Positions 38,591-50,409 of a DNA stretch of 64,000 nucleotides are shown in pieces. The position numbers and the translations under genes are program-made. How positions within the stretch are numbered: position 1 is the first letter of the stretch; each line of letters begins with the position of its first letter. The notes under the pieces are model-generated. The model did not search any database. It was not told the origin of the DNA and saw only the letters and a program-made list of their open reading frames with translations. This DNA comes from Centrapalus pauciflorus (taxonomy: Eukaryota > Streptophyta > Magnoliopsida > Asterales > Asteraceae), in the NCBI GenBank assembly GCA_020465985.1, contig JAANYP010003265.1:39143-103142 (forward strand). Direction: 5' to 3'.

Positions 38591-41500
38591 GGCATGTCCT
38601 TGATTAATTAAATCAACCATCTGATTTGGTTAAATGAACGACCATTTGATCTATCTGTTTCTCTTTCGTGCTAGTAATCATGGCTCTAATTCCCAATCAT
38701 ATGCATGGCACCATGATCATGTCATACCTTGTAGATGGTGACCATCAATGAGACATGATTATTATCGCATACCTCTTTGAATTGAAAAGCATCTTCTATA
38801 GTAGCCAGCAATTCGATTAACTATTCAGCATTCAGACTAAGTCCATCAAAGTCAAGGATTTCAATCGTTAATCTGGCCTTCCTATAATTATAGTCATGCC
38901 CACAATTTCATTTTAGTCGCTCTACCAGATTCTTTACGATTATAAACTTCACCGTTGAACGAGTTCACAAAGTCATCATCGTGTCCATGACTAATTAAAT
39001 TCACAATCTGATTGGCTATTTAGACAACAACTTGATCTATCAGTTCTTCCGTTTATTATTCGGGATCCATGTCTCATTCATATGCATGACACTATGCTGA
39101 TGTCCTACCATGTTTGACTAGTGGCTATCAATATACACGTTCATTATCACATAACTCTGACTTGAAAAACCTTTTTTACAGTGACTAGCCATTCGATTAA
39201 CCCTTCTTGATTCAGAGTAACTCAATAAAATTTAGGATTCCAGTCGTCAATCCGGCCTTCCAATGTCTATTGCCATACCTATGATTTCGTCTTAGCCATT
39301 CTCCCAGATTCTCTTCGGGGACAAAGTGTCACCATTGAACAAGTTCTCAAAGTCATCAACATGTCCATGATTAGTTAATTTCACCATCTGATTAGTTAAT
39401 TGAACGACCAGTTGATTTGTACATTCCTTTTTTCGTGACGGTAATCGTGGCGCCAATTCACATTCATATGCATGACACCATGTTGATGACATACCATGTA
39501 GACTGGTGGTCAGCAATGATGCACTCTCGTTATCACACACTGCTTTGAGTTGAAAAGCTTCTTTAACAGTATCCAGGAAACCCTTCCGGATTTAGAATAA
39601 CTCCATCAACTTCTAGAATTTCAGTCATGAATCCGGCCTTTCAATGCCCATTGTCATCCCAACTCCATCTTAGCCTCTCTACCATATTTGCTTCAGGGAC
39701 GAGCTGTCACCATTGATCGAGTTTTCAAAGTCATCATCATCATCATGTCGACAATTAATTATATCTACCACCTGATCGAACTTAACGACTACTCGATCCA
39801 TCCGTCCCTCACTTCGTGTCATAAATCGTGACAACATTTCTCATTCATATGGATGGCATCATAATGATGCCCTACCATGGAGACTTGTGGCCATCAATGA
39901 TACACATTCGTTATCTATCACACACCTCTTCAAATTGAAAAATTCTTCTGCAGTAGCCAGCCATTCGATTAACCCTTCTGGATTCAGTCTAAGTCCATAA
40001 AATTCTAGGATTCGAATTGTCAATGCGGACTTCCAATAACTATTATCATCCCCATGATTCCATCATAGTCGTTCCACCACATTCTCTTTGGTGACAAACA
40101 GTCACCATTGAACGAGTTCTCAAAGTCGTCATCATATCCACCATTAATTAAATCCACCATCCGATTGGTTCATTGAACAAACACTTGATCTATTTGTTCC
40201 ATAACTCGTGTCATAATACATGACTCTAATTCCCATTCATATGCATGGCACAATGCTGATGGCATACGATGTAGATTAGTGGCCATCAATGATACACGTT
40301 CATTATATCACACCTCTTTGAATTAAAAACATCTTCTACAGTAGCCAAACATTCGAATAACCCTTTTGGATTCAGACTAACGCCATCATAATCTAGGATT
40401 TCAATTGTCAATTCGGCATTCCAGTGCCTACAGTCATCCTCACGATTCCATCTTAGCCGCACTACCAGATTTTATTTAGCGACAAACTATCACCATTGAA
40501 TGAGTTCTCAAAGTTATCATCATGTTAACGAGTAATTAATCCACCATCAGTTTAGTTCATTGAACGACCACTTGATCTATGTGTTCCTAAATACATGTCA
40601 TGAATCGTGGCTAAAATTCTGATTCATATGCATGGTACCATGCTGATGCCAAACTATGTAAACTGGTGGCTATCAATGATACACGTTCTTTATCACACAC
40701 CTCTTGGAATTGAAAACTTCTTCCACAGTAGCTAGCCATTTGATTAACTATTCTGTATCCGACCGTCCAATAACAATTGTCATCCACACGAATATGTCTT
40801 AGCCACTTTATCAGGTTCTCTATGGTGACAAACCTTCACCATTGCATGAGTTATCAAATTCATTATCGTGTCCATGATTAATTAAATCCACCATCTGATT
40901 AGCTAGTTAAATGACCACTTGATCTATCTATTCTTCCTTTCATGCCATAAATCGGGCTCCACGTCTCATTCATATGCATGGTACCATGCTGATGTCCTAC
41001 ACTGTTGACTAATACACGTTCGTTATCATGCACCTCTTTGACTTGAAAAAAACTCTACTAAAGTAACCAACCGTTCGATTAACCCTTCTGGAATTATACT
41101 AACTCCATGAAATTCTAGGATTTCAACCGTCAATATGGTCTTCCAATGTCTATTATGATCTCTACGATTCCATCATACCCGCTTTAACAAATTCTCTTTG
41201 GGGATGTATCGCAACCATTGAACGAGTTCTCAAAGTCATCATCATGTCCAAGATTAATTAAGTCCACTATCTGATTGGTTAAGTGAACAACTACTTGATC
41301 TATATGTTGGCTCTAATTCCCATTCATATGCCTGGCATCATGCTGATTCCATACCATGTAGACTGGTGGACATCAATTATACACACTCATTACCTCACAC
41401 CTCTATAGTGACAAAACTTCACCATTAAACTAATTTAAAAGTCATCAACATGTCCATGATAAATTAAATCCACCATCTGATTGGCTAATTAAATGACCAC

Positions 41501-42108
41501 TTGATCTATTTGTTCTTCAATTCGTGATGTAAATCGGACTCCAAGTCTAATTCATATGCATGGTACCATGATGAACCTACAATGTTGACTAGTGACCATA
41601 AATAATACACGTTCATTATCACGCAACTCTTTGAATTGAAAAACATTTTCTACAGTAACAATCTATTAGATTAACCTTTCTGGATTCAGACTAACTCCAT
41701 CAAATTCTTGGATTTCAATCGTCTATCCGGCCTTCCAATGTTTATCGTCATCCCTACGATTATATCTTAGCCGCTCAACCAGATTCTCTATGGGGATTAA
41801 CTCTCACCAATGAACGAGTTCTCAAAGTCATCATCTTATTGGTTAATTGAACGACCACTTGATCTATTTGTTCATCCATTCATGTCAGTAATCGTGGCTC
41901 CAATTTCTATTCATATGCAAGGCACCATGATGATGTCATACCATGTATACTAGTGGTCATCAATGATACACGCTCGTTATCACACATCTCTTCGAATAGA
42001 AAAACCTCTTCTACAGTAGCAAGCAATTCATTTAAATCTTCCAGATTTTTAGTAACTAAATCATATTCAAGGATTTCAATCATCGATCCGACCGTCCAAT
42101 GCCCATTG
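38591..42108 (-). repeat. gag-derived tandem array, main block (minus)
   Basis: About nine to ten degenerate units of 380-392 bp. The landmark TTCAGACTAACTCCATCAAA (variable) recurs near 38831, 39211, 39591, 39983, 40371, 41091, 41683 and 42043; gaps near 40755 and 41400 are shortened units. On the minus strand each unit encodes a Ty3 gag N-terminal segment: a QxVVQLTNQMV helix, a DDFENxFNGD acidic patch, SPKRIW, EFDG, then EWLATVEEVFxF and CDNExxSLMTTSLHGMxSTW. Most units carry stops. No other gene in these 3.5 kb. Confidence 0.88.
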
Positions 42109-42820
42109 TGATATGAGACCCGCAAGTTAAATGGGACTTGGAACCTTCGTATAGGATAGAATAGGTGTCAAAGCACCCGATGATTGGAACTCCAACACGC
42201 CTAGAGCAAGTCTTTGACCCGTTAGCTATAAGAACTAATAAGTAACCAAAGGAATATGAGAGCGCCCCAAGAATGTGCTCATAATCTTGGTAAGTTCTTA
42301 AACTATGAACTCTCAAACAAAGCGCACAAAGATGAGTAGAACTCAAAAAGTAGATATAAATTTCTAAAGTGAATGATTTGAATGTACATTGGAAGTCATC
42401 TATTTATAGACTTGAAAAACCAAAGGACTTTATTCCATGAATCTAGACATTTTGTCATCATTTGTTAGATAATTCTAGAACTTGTAAACTAAAAAACGGA
42501 TTAGGCATTTCTAGGCCTTTATTGGACTCAAATAAACTTCTAATGGACTTCAAAATACATCCATTCTACCAATTGGGCTTAGTACTAGCCCATAGTATTA
42601 TAAAGACTCGAGAAAATGCTACTTTTGGGCTTTTATTTATAGTCTAGTAACATGCTTCATCAATTATGGTTGAGCATCATCTTTGCATTAAGTCTCTCGA
42701 ATATCAACAACTAAGCTCATAAAAACTTCTTTAATCTTCTTGGCTCGTCCTCTTGTTATTGGGCCTTAGTGTATTTCCATGACATCTTTGGAATGAGAAT
42801 GGCTTGATGATCCTCCATCA
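42109..42820 (-). mobile_element. Family D LTR, 3' LTR of D1
   Basis: 712 bp, minus orientation, U3 start TGATGGAGGATC at 42820, U5 end GTCTCATATCA at 42109. Homologous to 53129-53942. A polypurine tract (AAGAGGGAGAGAA) precedes it on the integrase side. It was inserted in the gag-derived array, which resumes to the left. Confidence 0.85.
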
Positions 42821-43700
42821 TTCTCTCCCTCTTGAAAAGGATTCGTCCACGAATCATCACCTACATCAAAAGGAGACAAGTCAGAAACATTGAATGTTGA
42901 ACTAACTTGATAGTCACCTAGGTGATCTAGCTTGTAAGCATTGTCATTGATCCTTTATAGCACTTGAAATGGTCCATCTTCTCTAGGTTGCAATTTGGAT
43001 CTTCTCTTGGCAAGAAATCTCTCTTTTCTGAAGTGCAGCCATACCAAATATGCAGCTTCAAACAATATCTTTTTACTGTCCTTATTTTCTTGCCTTGTGT
43101 ATTGTTCAGTCCTTTTCTCAATATTAAGTCTTACCTTTTCGTACAATTGCTTCATGAATTCTGCCTTCTGGTTTCCATCTAGACTAGATCTTTCTTCAAA
43201 TGGAAGAGGAACAAGGTCAAGAGGACTCAATGGATTGAATCCGTAAACAACTTCAAAAGGAGAAAAATAAGTGGGAGAATGAACACTACGATTGTAAGCA
43301 AACTCTTCAAAAGCTAACAACTCTCCCATGTTCTCAATTTCTTCTAAATAATCACTCGAAGTTATTGGGACAAGATTCAATTAACAACTTTCGTTTGCCT
43401 GTCGGTTTGGGAATGACTTGTGGTAGCAAACAGAAGTTTGGTACCCAACTTATTCCAAAGAACACGCCAAAAATGACTCGAAAACTTGTCATCCCTATCC
43501 TTACAATGGTTCGTGATACACCATACAAATGAACAATCTCTTTGAAAAACAAGTCTGCAACAAGTGAAGCATCATCAGTCTTCTTACACACAATGAAGCG
43601 TGCCATCTTGGAAAATCGATCACCACCACAAACACAGAATCGTGACCATTCTTTGTTCTAGGAAACCAGATCACAAAATCCATGGAGATGTGAACCCATG
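42821..43700 (-). pseudogene. CRM-like integrase, C-terminal half (element D1)
   Basis: Integrase downstream of the T2 insertion: HISMDFVIWFPRTKNGHDS (43640-43700, first catalytic Asp), MARFIVCKKTDDASLVADLF (43550-43606), VHLYGVSRTIV, then, after frame damage, FAYNRSVHSPTYFSPFEVVY (43240-43310), LDLVPLPFEE, NIEKRTEQYTRQENKDSKK and WLHFRKERFLAKRRSK (42990-43050). A FQVL..NDNAYKLD stretch and the tail continue to the LTR. Several frameshifts; the part with the catalytic Glu is damaged near 43370-43440. Its N-terminal half lies beyond T2 at 51913-52160. Confidence 0.88.
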
Positions 43701-43705
43701 GTTGC

Positions 43706-45636
43706 TGTGACGACCTCATTATTTTGATAGTATAATTAGAATCACCAGGATCAACAACAACCCAATGAATAACATGATAATTAAAATTGAATACTTAAAT
43801 TAGATTTAAGCAGTTCCACACAAAAGCAACAAAAGTATATGTCTACAGTGATAAAGTCTAACTATTACATCATCATAATTGATTTAAAGTCGTGTAATCC
43901 CAACCCAAAGCGACAACATCTGTGTACCAATAGCTTCTAAGTCTCCGGGATATTGAATTGATATGCTTACATAGAAGGTCCAGCTACACTTTTGCCTTTG
44001 CCTGTAAACATTGTGAGTCAACTGTAAGCTAATTGCTTAGTGAGATAACAGATTAAACATTCAACAAAAATTTATTTACAAGCATTACGTAACCATGGGC
44101 AGTGTAAGCCCCAATGTATGTGTGCAGGCAGTGCAAGCCTCGTAGTATGTGAAAAACCATGCAGTCCTAGCATGGGGTTGGCAGTTCAAATGCTGATCGG
44201 GGATGTGCCGAACCTGACCAGGATAATGAGTGGGATGATCAGTCCCCGACAGTGGCCTGCTGTCAGCACCAGTCCAGGTCGCATCAGATTGTGAAGTAAT
44301 GATCATGCAGTGCAAGCATCATGTATATAGATGCACTTTCAAATGAACGCTGGCTACATGTGTGTTACATGTCAAGTACGAGTGTGTATCATAACAACAA
44401 ATCATTCATGAGTGCCAAATGATGTATATGAACAATGTGAACATGCCATTGAATTGTAAACGTGTGAATGCAAAGACAATAAATGTTAACATGATAATCT
44501 ATTACTCACAGTGATTGGTATAGTGTATCATGTCTCTGAATCAATGTGTGTTTGGATAACACCACAATGATCTGTAAAGTCAGTGTAATAGTGAATTTAT
44601 ATCAATAATTGCTTAAAACTTAAATTCTGTAAATTAAGTGAAATTGAAACTGATTTCGGACTACATCCGAATTCGGATGGTCCGAAGTCCGGACGGTCCC
44701 TTTGGTCCGAATTAGGGGGGTTGGTCCGAAATGTCAGGGTCCGAAATGGGGTGGTCCGAAGTTGAGTATATGTCCTAAATGGGTAAGGTCCGAATTGGGT
44801 TTGGTCCGAAATGGGTGTGATCCGAAAAGGGTTTTGGTCCGAACTGGATGAACAGGGCCCGAATTCGGTTCATTCAGATCCGAGTTCATTCTTAGAAATT
44901 TTCCAACATTTTCCAGAAATTATATTTGAACCATTTTTGCATTTTTCAGTAACTAAAATTGTAAATATGAACATATATGCACTCATTTAACTTATATCAT
45001 AACACTAACATACCAAATCAACCCATTTTTGTCCATTTTTCATCTTGTATCGATGAACACACACTAAAACACACACATAATTCCAAAAATCATACTTAGA
45101 GTGTGAACCTGATTCTGAAATTTGATATACTACAACATACATTCTCGATTTTTACATTACAACAATAATATGCCACATGCATTAACATTTGCATCACTAA
45201 TCTTATGATTCGGATTTCACAAGAACCGAACCAAAAACCACCAAAATTGCAAGTTTGGATGAATCTTACCTTAATTCGTTTGTTGCAATGCTTATAGTTC
45301 CTTCCAAATCACTTGAATCCCGATTTTTAGCACTTGAATCCAATAATTTCGGATTTGATGATAAATTGGTGGGTTTTCTTAGAGAGAGAGAGAGAGAGAG
45401 AGAGTGAGAGATCGAGAGAGTGTAGAGAGAGAGTCATATTCTGGAAATGAAAGAGTTTTCCTTTCTTTTATTTTCCACTTTTGCATATTTGGTCAATACA
45501 CCCCTCAACTTCGTATTTTCTTCTTTTACTGACAATATGATCAAAGTTAAGTTAAATTGACATAATATTTCATTAATACAACCATTAAGTCCAAATAAAT
45601 TGTAAATTACAATTAATTAAAATTTGGAATGTTACA
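43706..45636 (-). mobile_element. T2 3' LTR
   Basis: 1931 bp; U3 start TGTAACATTCC at 45636, U5 end at 43706 (reads TGTGACGACC on plus). Features: GA/CT repeat (45381-45404), donor-like AAG/GTAAG at 45270-45265, iterated GGTCCGAA(A/T) block (44655-44885), acceptor-like GTTTACAG ending at 44002, short open tail GKGKSVAGPSM and stop (43967-44002). The TGGGCTCCACC just inside the LTR is shared with T1. Confidence 0.92.
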
Positions 45637-46804
45637 GCATGGGCTCCACCATGCCTATACTTCGTCCGCGAAGTCATGCTGCGCTAAGCAGACTTGGGTA
45701 CTTAGTCTTCATGTCTTCTTCCGATTTTCAAGTGTGATTAGCTCCCCTATGATGCTTCCACTTGACCAGCACCATCTTGATCTCTTTGTTGCGTAGTTTC
45801 TTGACTTTTGTTTCTAGAATACACTCCGGCTCATCAACGAACCTTAGCCGTTCGTCAACCTTAATTTCTGAATTATTAGTCCATGGTTCCCTTTCGGGTA
45901 CCAGACTTTTCCTTAAGTATCCGATATGAAAGACCGGGTGAACACCTGACAATTCCTCCGGCAAGTCCAAATGATAGGACTGATTCCCAACTCTTTCTAG
46001 TATCCGGAAGGGTCCTATAAACCGAGGAGATAGCTTTCCTCGCTTAACAAATCTGGTAACACCTATCATTGGTGACACCTTCAAGTATACCCAATCATCC
46101 TTCTGAAACTCTATCGCTTTATGACGGCGATCGTGGTAATTCTTTTGTCGATCTTATGCCGTTTTCATGTACTGTCTAATGAGTTGTATATTTTCGTTGG
46201 TTTTTTGCAGTAAGGCGGGTCCTGCGATAGAAGTTTCTCCTGTTTCCCTCCAACAGGTTGGAGTCCTACACTTTATTCCGTACAGGAATTCGAATGGTGC
46301 CATCTTGATGGTTGAATGGTAACTGTTGTTGTAGGAGAATTCAACCAATGGGAGGTGATCATCCCAGTTACCACCCAAATCCATGACACAGGCTCTGAGC
46401 ATATCTTCTAGAGTCAGAATTGTTCTTTCACTTTGCCCGTCAGAATGAGGTTTGTAGGCAGTACTCATTGCGATACGAGTACCAAGACCGTTTTGTAGAG
46501 CAACCCAGAAATTTGAAGTGAATCTACTATCTCGGTCAGAGACAATAGACTTAGGCACACCATGCCTAATGACGATTTCGTTCATGTAAATCTGGGCAAG
46601 ACGGTCCAGTGAATAGGTTTCCCGAATAGGGATGAAGTCAGCAGATTTTGTCAGACGGTCAACGATGACCCAAATGGCATCATGTTGACGACGTGTTTTG
46701 GGCAGCTTGGTTATGAAGTCCATAGTAATATGGTCCCACTTCCATTCTGGGATAGGAAGAGGTTGCATACTACCAAAGGGCTGTTGGTGTTCTGCTTTGA
46801 CTAA
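45637..46804 (-). pseudogene. T2 integrase with chromodomain
   Basis: Integrase core and C-terminus. 46154-46768: TMDFITKLPKTRRQHDAIWV (first Asp), SIVSDRDSRFTSNFW (second Asp), HSDGQSERTILTLEDMLRAC (catalytic Glu), LPLVEFSYNNSYHS and CRTPTCWRETGET. After an in-frame TAA near 46154, 45728-46084 gives the GKLSPRFIGPF fold, VHPVFHIGYLRKSL, and a chromodomain-like end (ILETKVKKLRNKEIKMVLVK, then WKHHRG). Chromodomains bind methylated histone tails and steer integration. The frame is cut at 45728 where TGG has become TGA. All catalytic residues are present; the stops disable it. Confidence 0.92.
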
Positions 46805-47602
46805 TCAACAAGTTCTACACCTTTCTACATACTGACCGACATGTCTTTTTAACCCTGGCAACCCGAAATTGGCTTTCAGGTCATTGTACATTTTTGTGCT
46901 TCCATGGTGAATTGAGAATTTGGATTGGTGAGCTTCTTCAAGAATTACGTCTCGCATGTTCCCGAACTTAGGAACCCAAACTCTGCCGTAAACACCCTTC
47001 AGTCCGGTTCCATCATCTTGCATTAAAGGTACTTGAATTCTGACATCTTCATTCTTTACATTCTCCTCCTTTAGGGCCTGCAATTGAGCAGCCTTTACAT
47101 CGTCTATGATTGTTGATGTTAGTATCGTGGAGGTTAAGGCATAACAGTATGCCTTGCAGTAAGCTTTTCTACTTAGGGCATCAGCCACTACATTGGCCTT
47201 CCATGGCTGGTATAAGATCTCGCAGTCATAATCTTTAATCAGCTCCTTTGACCTTCTTTGCCTCGTATTCAAGTCCTTCTGACTGAATATATACTTCAAA
47301 CTTTTGTGGTCAGTGTAGAGCTGACACTTGGTTCCGTATAAATAGTGTCTCCATAATTTGAGAGCGAAAGTCACAGCAGTTAGCTCTAGATCATGAGTAG
47401 AGTAATCTTTCTCATGTGGTTTGAGCTGTCTAGAAGCGTATGCTATGACATTTCCTCTTTGCATCAGAATAGCACCCAAACCCATGCCTGATGCATCTGT
47501 GTAAACAACAAATTCCTCGTTCCTTTTAGGCAGGGCTAATACTGGTGCTTCACTTAGTAACTTCTTCTGATTATCAAAAGTTGTTTGTTGTTCTTCTTTC
47601 AA
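46805..47602 (-). pseudogene. T2 RNase H and integrase zinc module
   Basis: 265-codon open frame. RNase H: FVVYTDASGMGLGAILMQRG (about 47450-47510), DLELTAVTFALKLWRHYLYG with the acidic Glu, and YTDHKSLKYIFSQKDLN with the third Asp. The connection ends NVVADALSRKAY. The integrase HHCC module follows: EEAHQSKFSIHHG and VERCRTC (46805-46960). A stop at 46805 (TGA) separates it from the core. At the upstream edge (about 47600-47615) the frame shifts by one base relative to RT. Confidence 0.92.
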
Positions 47603-48526
47603 AAGAAGGTTGCATTCTTGCGAGTCAGCTTAGTAAGCGGAACAGCGATCTTTGAAAAGTCTTTAATGAATCGGTGGTAGTAACCATCCAATCCCAGAAA
47701 ACTGCGAATCTCGGAGGTGTTGCGAGGTGATTCCCAGTTCTGGATAGCTTCGATCTTTGCAGGATCAACAACAATCCCAGCACCAGATATCACGTGCCCC
47801 AAGAATTGGATCTGAATTGAATATTGAGTAAGTACAAGTTAACAAAGAGAATTTATAATTGAGTATAAGGATCATGAATTTGTTTCGAATGTTGAGACGT
47901 ACCTGCCTCAACCAGAATTCACATTTCGAGAATTTAGCATAAAGTCGCTCTTTGCGTAGCAACTCTAGTAATTCTCTCAGATGTGATGCATGATCCTCTT
48001 TGGTCTTTGAATATATGAGAATGTCATCGATGAACACGATGACAGATTTGTCAAGCATTGGCCGGCAGACTCTGTCCATGAGATCCATGAAAGCAGACGG
48101 CGCATTTGTAAGACCGAACGACATCACCAGAAACTCATAGTGTCCGTAACGAGTTCTGAAAGCCGTCTTTGGAATGTCATCTGGATGTACTTTGAGCTGG
48201 TGATAACCCGAACGAAGATCAATCTTCGAGAAGTAGCTAGCGCCCTGTAACTGGTCAAAGAGATCATCAATCCGGGGTAATGGGTATTTGTACTTGATTG
48301 TGACTTTATTAAGTTCGCGGTAATCGATGGACATACGTAATGTGCCATATTTCTCTTTATCAAACAACACAGGAGCGCCCCAAGGAGAAGAACTTGGGCG
48401 TATGAAACCTTTATCGAGCAACTCCTTTAATTGTTTCATCATTTCATGCATTTCAGCAGGGGCTAAACGATAAGGAGTCTTTGCTATTGGAGCAGCTCCA
48501 GGAATGAGGTCAATGCGGAATTCAAC
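47599..48526 (-). pseudogene. T2 reverse transcriptase, split by an intron-like insert
   Basis: Reverse transcriptase from MKQLKELLDKGFIRPSSSPW (about 48395-48455) through IDYRELNKVTIKYKYPLPRI, GYHQLKVHPDD, FLVMSFGLTNAPSAFMDLMD and the catalytic VIVFIDDILIYS (48010-48045) to KFSKCEFWLRQ ending at 47903. The frame then meets 91 bp (47812-47902) beginning GTACGT and ending CAG, and resumes exactly in frame with IQFLGHVISGAGIVVDPAKI at 47811. Without the insert, RT motifs are continuous to 47599. A TAA at 48527-48529 separates it from protease. No other internal stop before the insert. Confidence 0.92.
47812..47902 (-). other. Putative 91-bp spliceosomal intron in T2 RT
   Basis: 5' edge CAG/GTACGT, 3' edge CAATTCAG/A, AT-rich interior, branch-like CTTAC about 25 bases before the AG. 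Removal restores the RT motif order (CEFWLRQ, then IQFLGHV) without frame change. No element-like ends or target duplication at the edges. Confidence 0.7.
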
Positions 48527-49393
48527 TTAACGTTCAGGTGGCAATCCTGAGATATCTTCTGGAAATACATCTGGAAACTCGGAAAAAACAGGAATGGTGG
48601 AAGGAGATTGAATTTCAGCCTTAGCATCGACAGCGTAGGCTAAATATGTAGCACAACCCTTGGCAACATGCTTTCGGGCTTTTGCAATTGAAATAAGGCA
48701 TAAGTCGCCTTTGTGTCTGTCACCATAGATACAAATGTCTTGACCCTCTGGAGTAGTAATCTTAATCATTCTCTTTTTGCATACAATCTGGGCCTCATTG
48801 TGAATCAACCAATCCATACCTACTATAACATCGAATTCCCCGAACTCCATGGGAATCAAGTCTATGTTGAACGCTACATCCTCTACAAGTAATGTGCAAT
48901 TCCTATATACCTTTTCTGCTTTAACTAACATGTTGCTAGAAGTCTCTACGTCAAGTACAAATTGCAGTTTTGAAGTAGGCATATTGAACTGACGAGCAAA
49001 TGATGTGGAGACAAACGAACGGTTGGCTCCGGAATCAAACAAGATACGTGCAGGAATGGAATTAACAAAGAACGTACCAGTGACCACCTCCGGGTCATCC
49101 TTTGCTTCTTCAGCTGTGATTTGGAATGCCCTTGTTGGAGCCCTGTGAGATTGATCCCTGCGAGCAGTGGAAGCTGCAGAAGATCTTGTCGTTGATTGTT
49201 GAACACTCTGATCTCGAGGGGGTTTCGGGCAGTCCCTTGCAAAATGACCAAGTCGGTGGCAGTTGTAGCATGCATCGTCTTTTCGAGGACAATGCTCCCA
49301 GTGATGGCCCTTCTGCCCACAGCAGAAGCAGTACATGTCTTGAGTCTTGCACTCCCCAGAGTGTGCTTTTCTGCATCGCCTGCAGTCTCTCAT
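48527..49393 (-). pseudogene. T2 nucleocapsid zinc knuckles and protease
   Basis: 288-codon frame. Two zinc knuckles of CX2CX4HX4C type: CFCCGQKGHHWEHC (about 49285-49330) and CYNCHRLGHFARDC (49225-49270), preceded by a Cys-rich CRRCRKAHSGEC stretch. Protease: ILFDSGANRSFVS (49010-49050) and GMDWLIHNEAQIVCKKRMIK (48770-48830). The frame ends at a TAA (48527) at PPER, where relatives continue into RT. It is joined to gag by a frameshift near 49400-49460. Confidence 0.92.
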
Positions 49394-49461
49394 TTCAGAA
49401 CTGGCCGAAAAGGCCCTTCCTTCTTTGGTGATGATGATGGTTGACTGGATTGAGGAGAGAA

Positions 49462-50313
49462 TCAGGATGATCCAGACTCTCGATGCCTTTTTGGCGGCGA
49501 CGGTTGAGTCGGTGCTGCGGAAGTTGAACCGATAACATATGCAGATAATAAGACGATCTGCTCAACATTTCGAGCAGCCTGCAGTAAACCAGCAAAAGTT
49601 GTATACCGAACCCCACTCATGGTTCGGCGAATCTCATAATCTAAACCGGCCTCAAACCGGGCTATCTTTCTTTCCTCTGTGTCGACTTGATGGGGTGCGA
49701 ACAGGCTTAAACGAGTGAACTCGACGGCGTATTGTGTAACCGTCTTTGTTCCTTGGGTTAGATTCAGAAATTTCGCCTCTAGACGGCGCTTCTCATCGGT
49801 AGGACAGTCTTGCTGAGAGAATACTTCCTTGAACTCGTTCCAGGACATGAGTGACACCACCTCCATCGTCAACACATGTGTCATTGCATCCCACCACATT
49901 ACTGCATCCCTTGCAAACATTGCGGTTGCAAAGCGGACCATGTCCTTTTCAGCGCAATCGCTGATTCTGAAAGTTCGTTCGGTGGTGGTGATCCACTCCA
50001 ATGCTGTTACAGCATCTCCAGTTCCATCAAAAGTAACCGATCCGTTACTTTTGAAGTCCTTAAATCTACAACCCCTTGATTTATTAGAAGACCCAGTGTC
50101 TCCTTGTCTTTCCTCTTGATCGGCTTGTTGTTGTTCCTTGTTCTTTCGTTTATCAGCCTTACGTTTCGCTTCGGCCTCATCTATGGCCCTTACTTGATCA
50201 GAAAATGACTGAGCCTGCTCAGCCATTCTTTTGGATTGCAGTTCATTGTTTTGTTTCATAAGAGCTTGCATCATCTGGAACATCTGTTGAGGAGTCATAT
50301 CGTCTCCTGACAT
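49462..50313 (-). pseudogene. T2 gag, N-terminal and capsid part
   Basis: 283 codons from the ATG at 50313: MSGDDMTPQQMFQMMQALMK, a Gln-rich and charged coiled-coil-like region (50120-50250), then the capsid core GDAVTALEWITTTERTFRIS, DAVMWWDAMTHVLTMEVVSL (with the double Trp that T1 has lost), and TQYAVEFTRLSLFAPHQVDT. It ends at 49462 through a frameshift before the zinc knuckles. The start is supported by the same MSG beginning in T1 and at 38457. Confidence 0.92.
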
Positions 50314-50409
50314 GTTCTGAAATATAACAATTTATATTTAGAACATTTATTTGTAAGTCCTAAGTGTTTACAGTTACCCTTTATTTGTCCCCGTGTGCAT
50401 GTCAATCCT

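Noticed and set aside
38591..42108. CRISPR array
   Set aside because: The unit is about 385 bp, degenerate along its length and coding for gag; there are no short repeats with unique spacers.
49126..49431. Plus-strand open frames over T2 gag-protease (also 28680-29242, 49829-50119)
   Set aside because: Antisense shadows of conserved minus-strand coding sequence.
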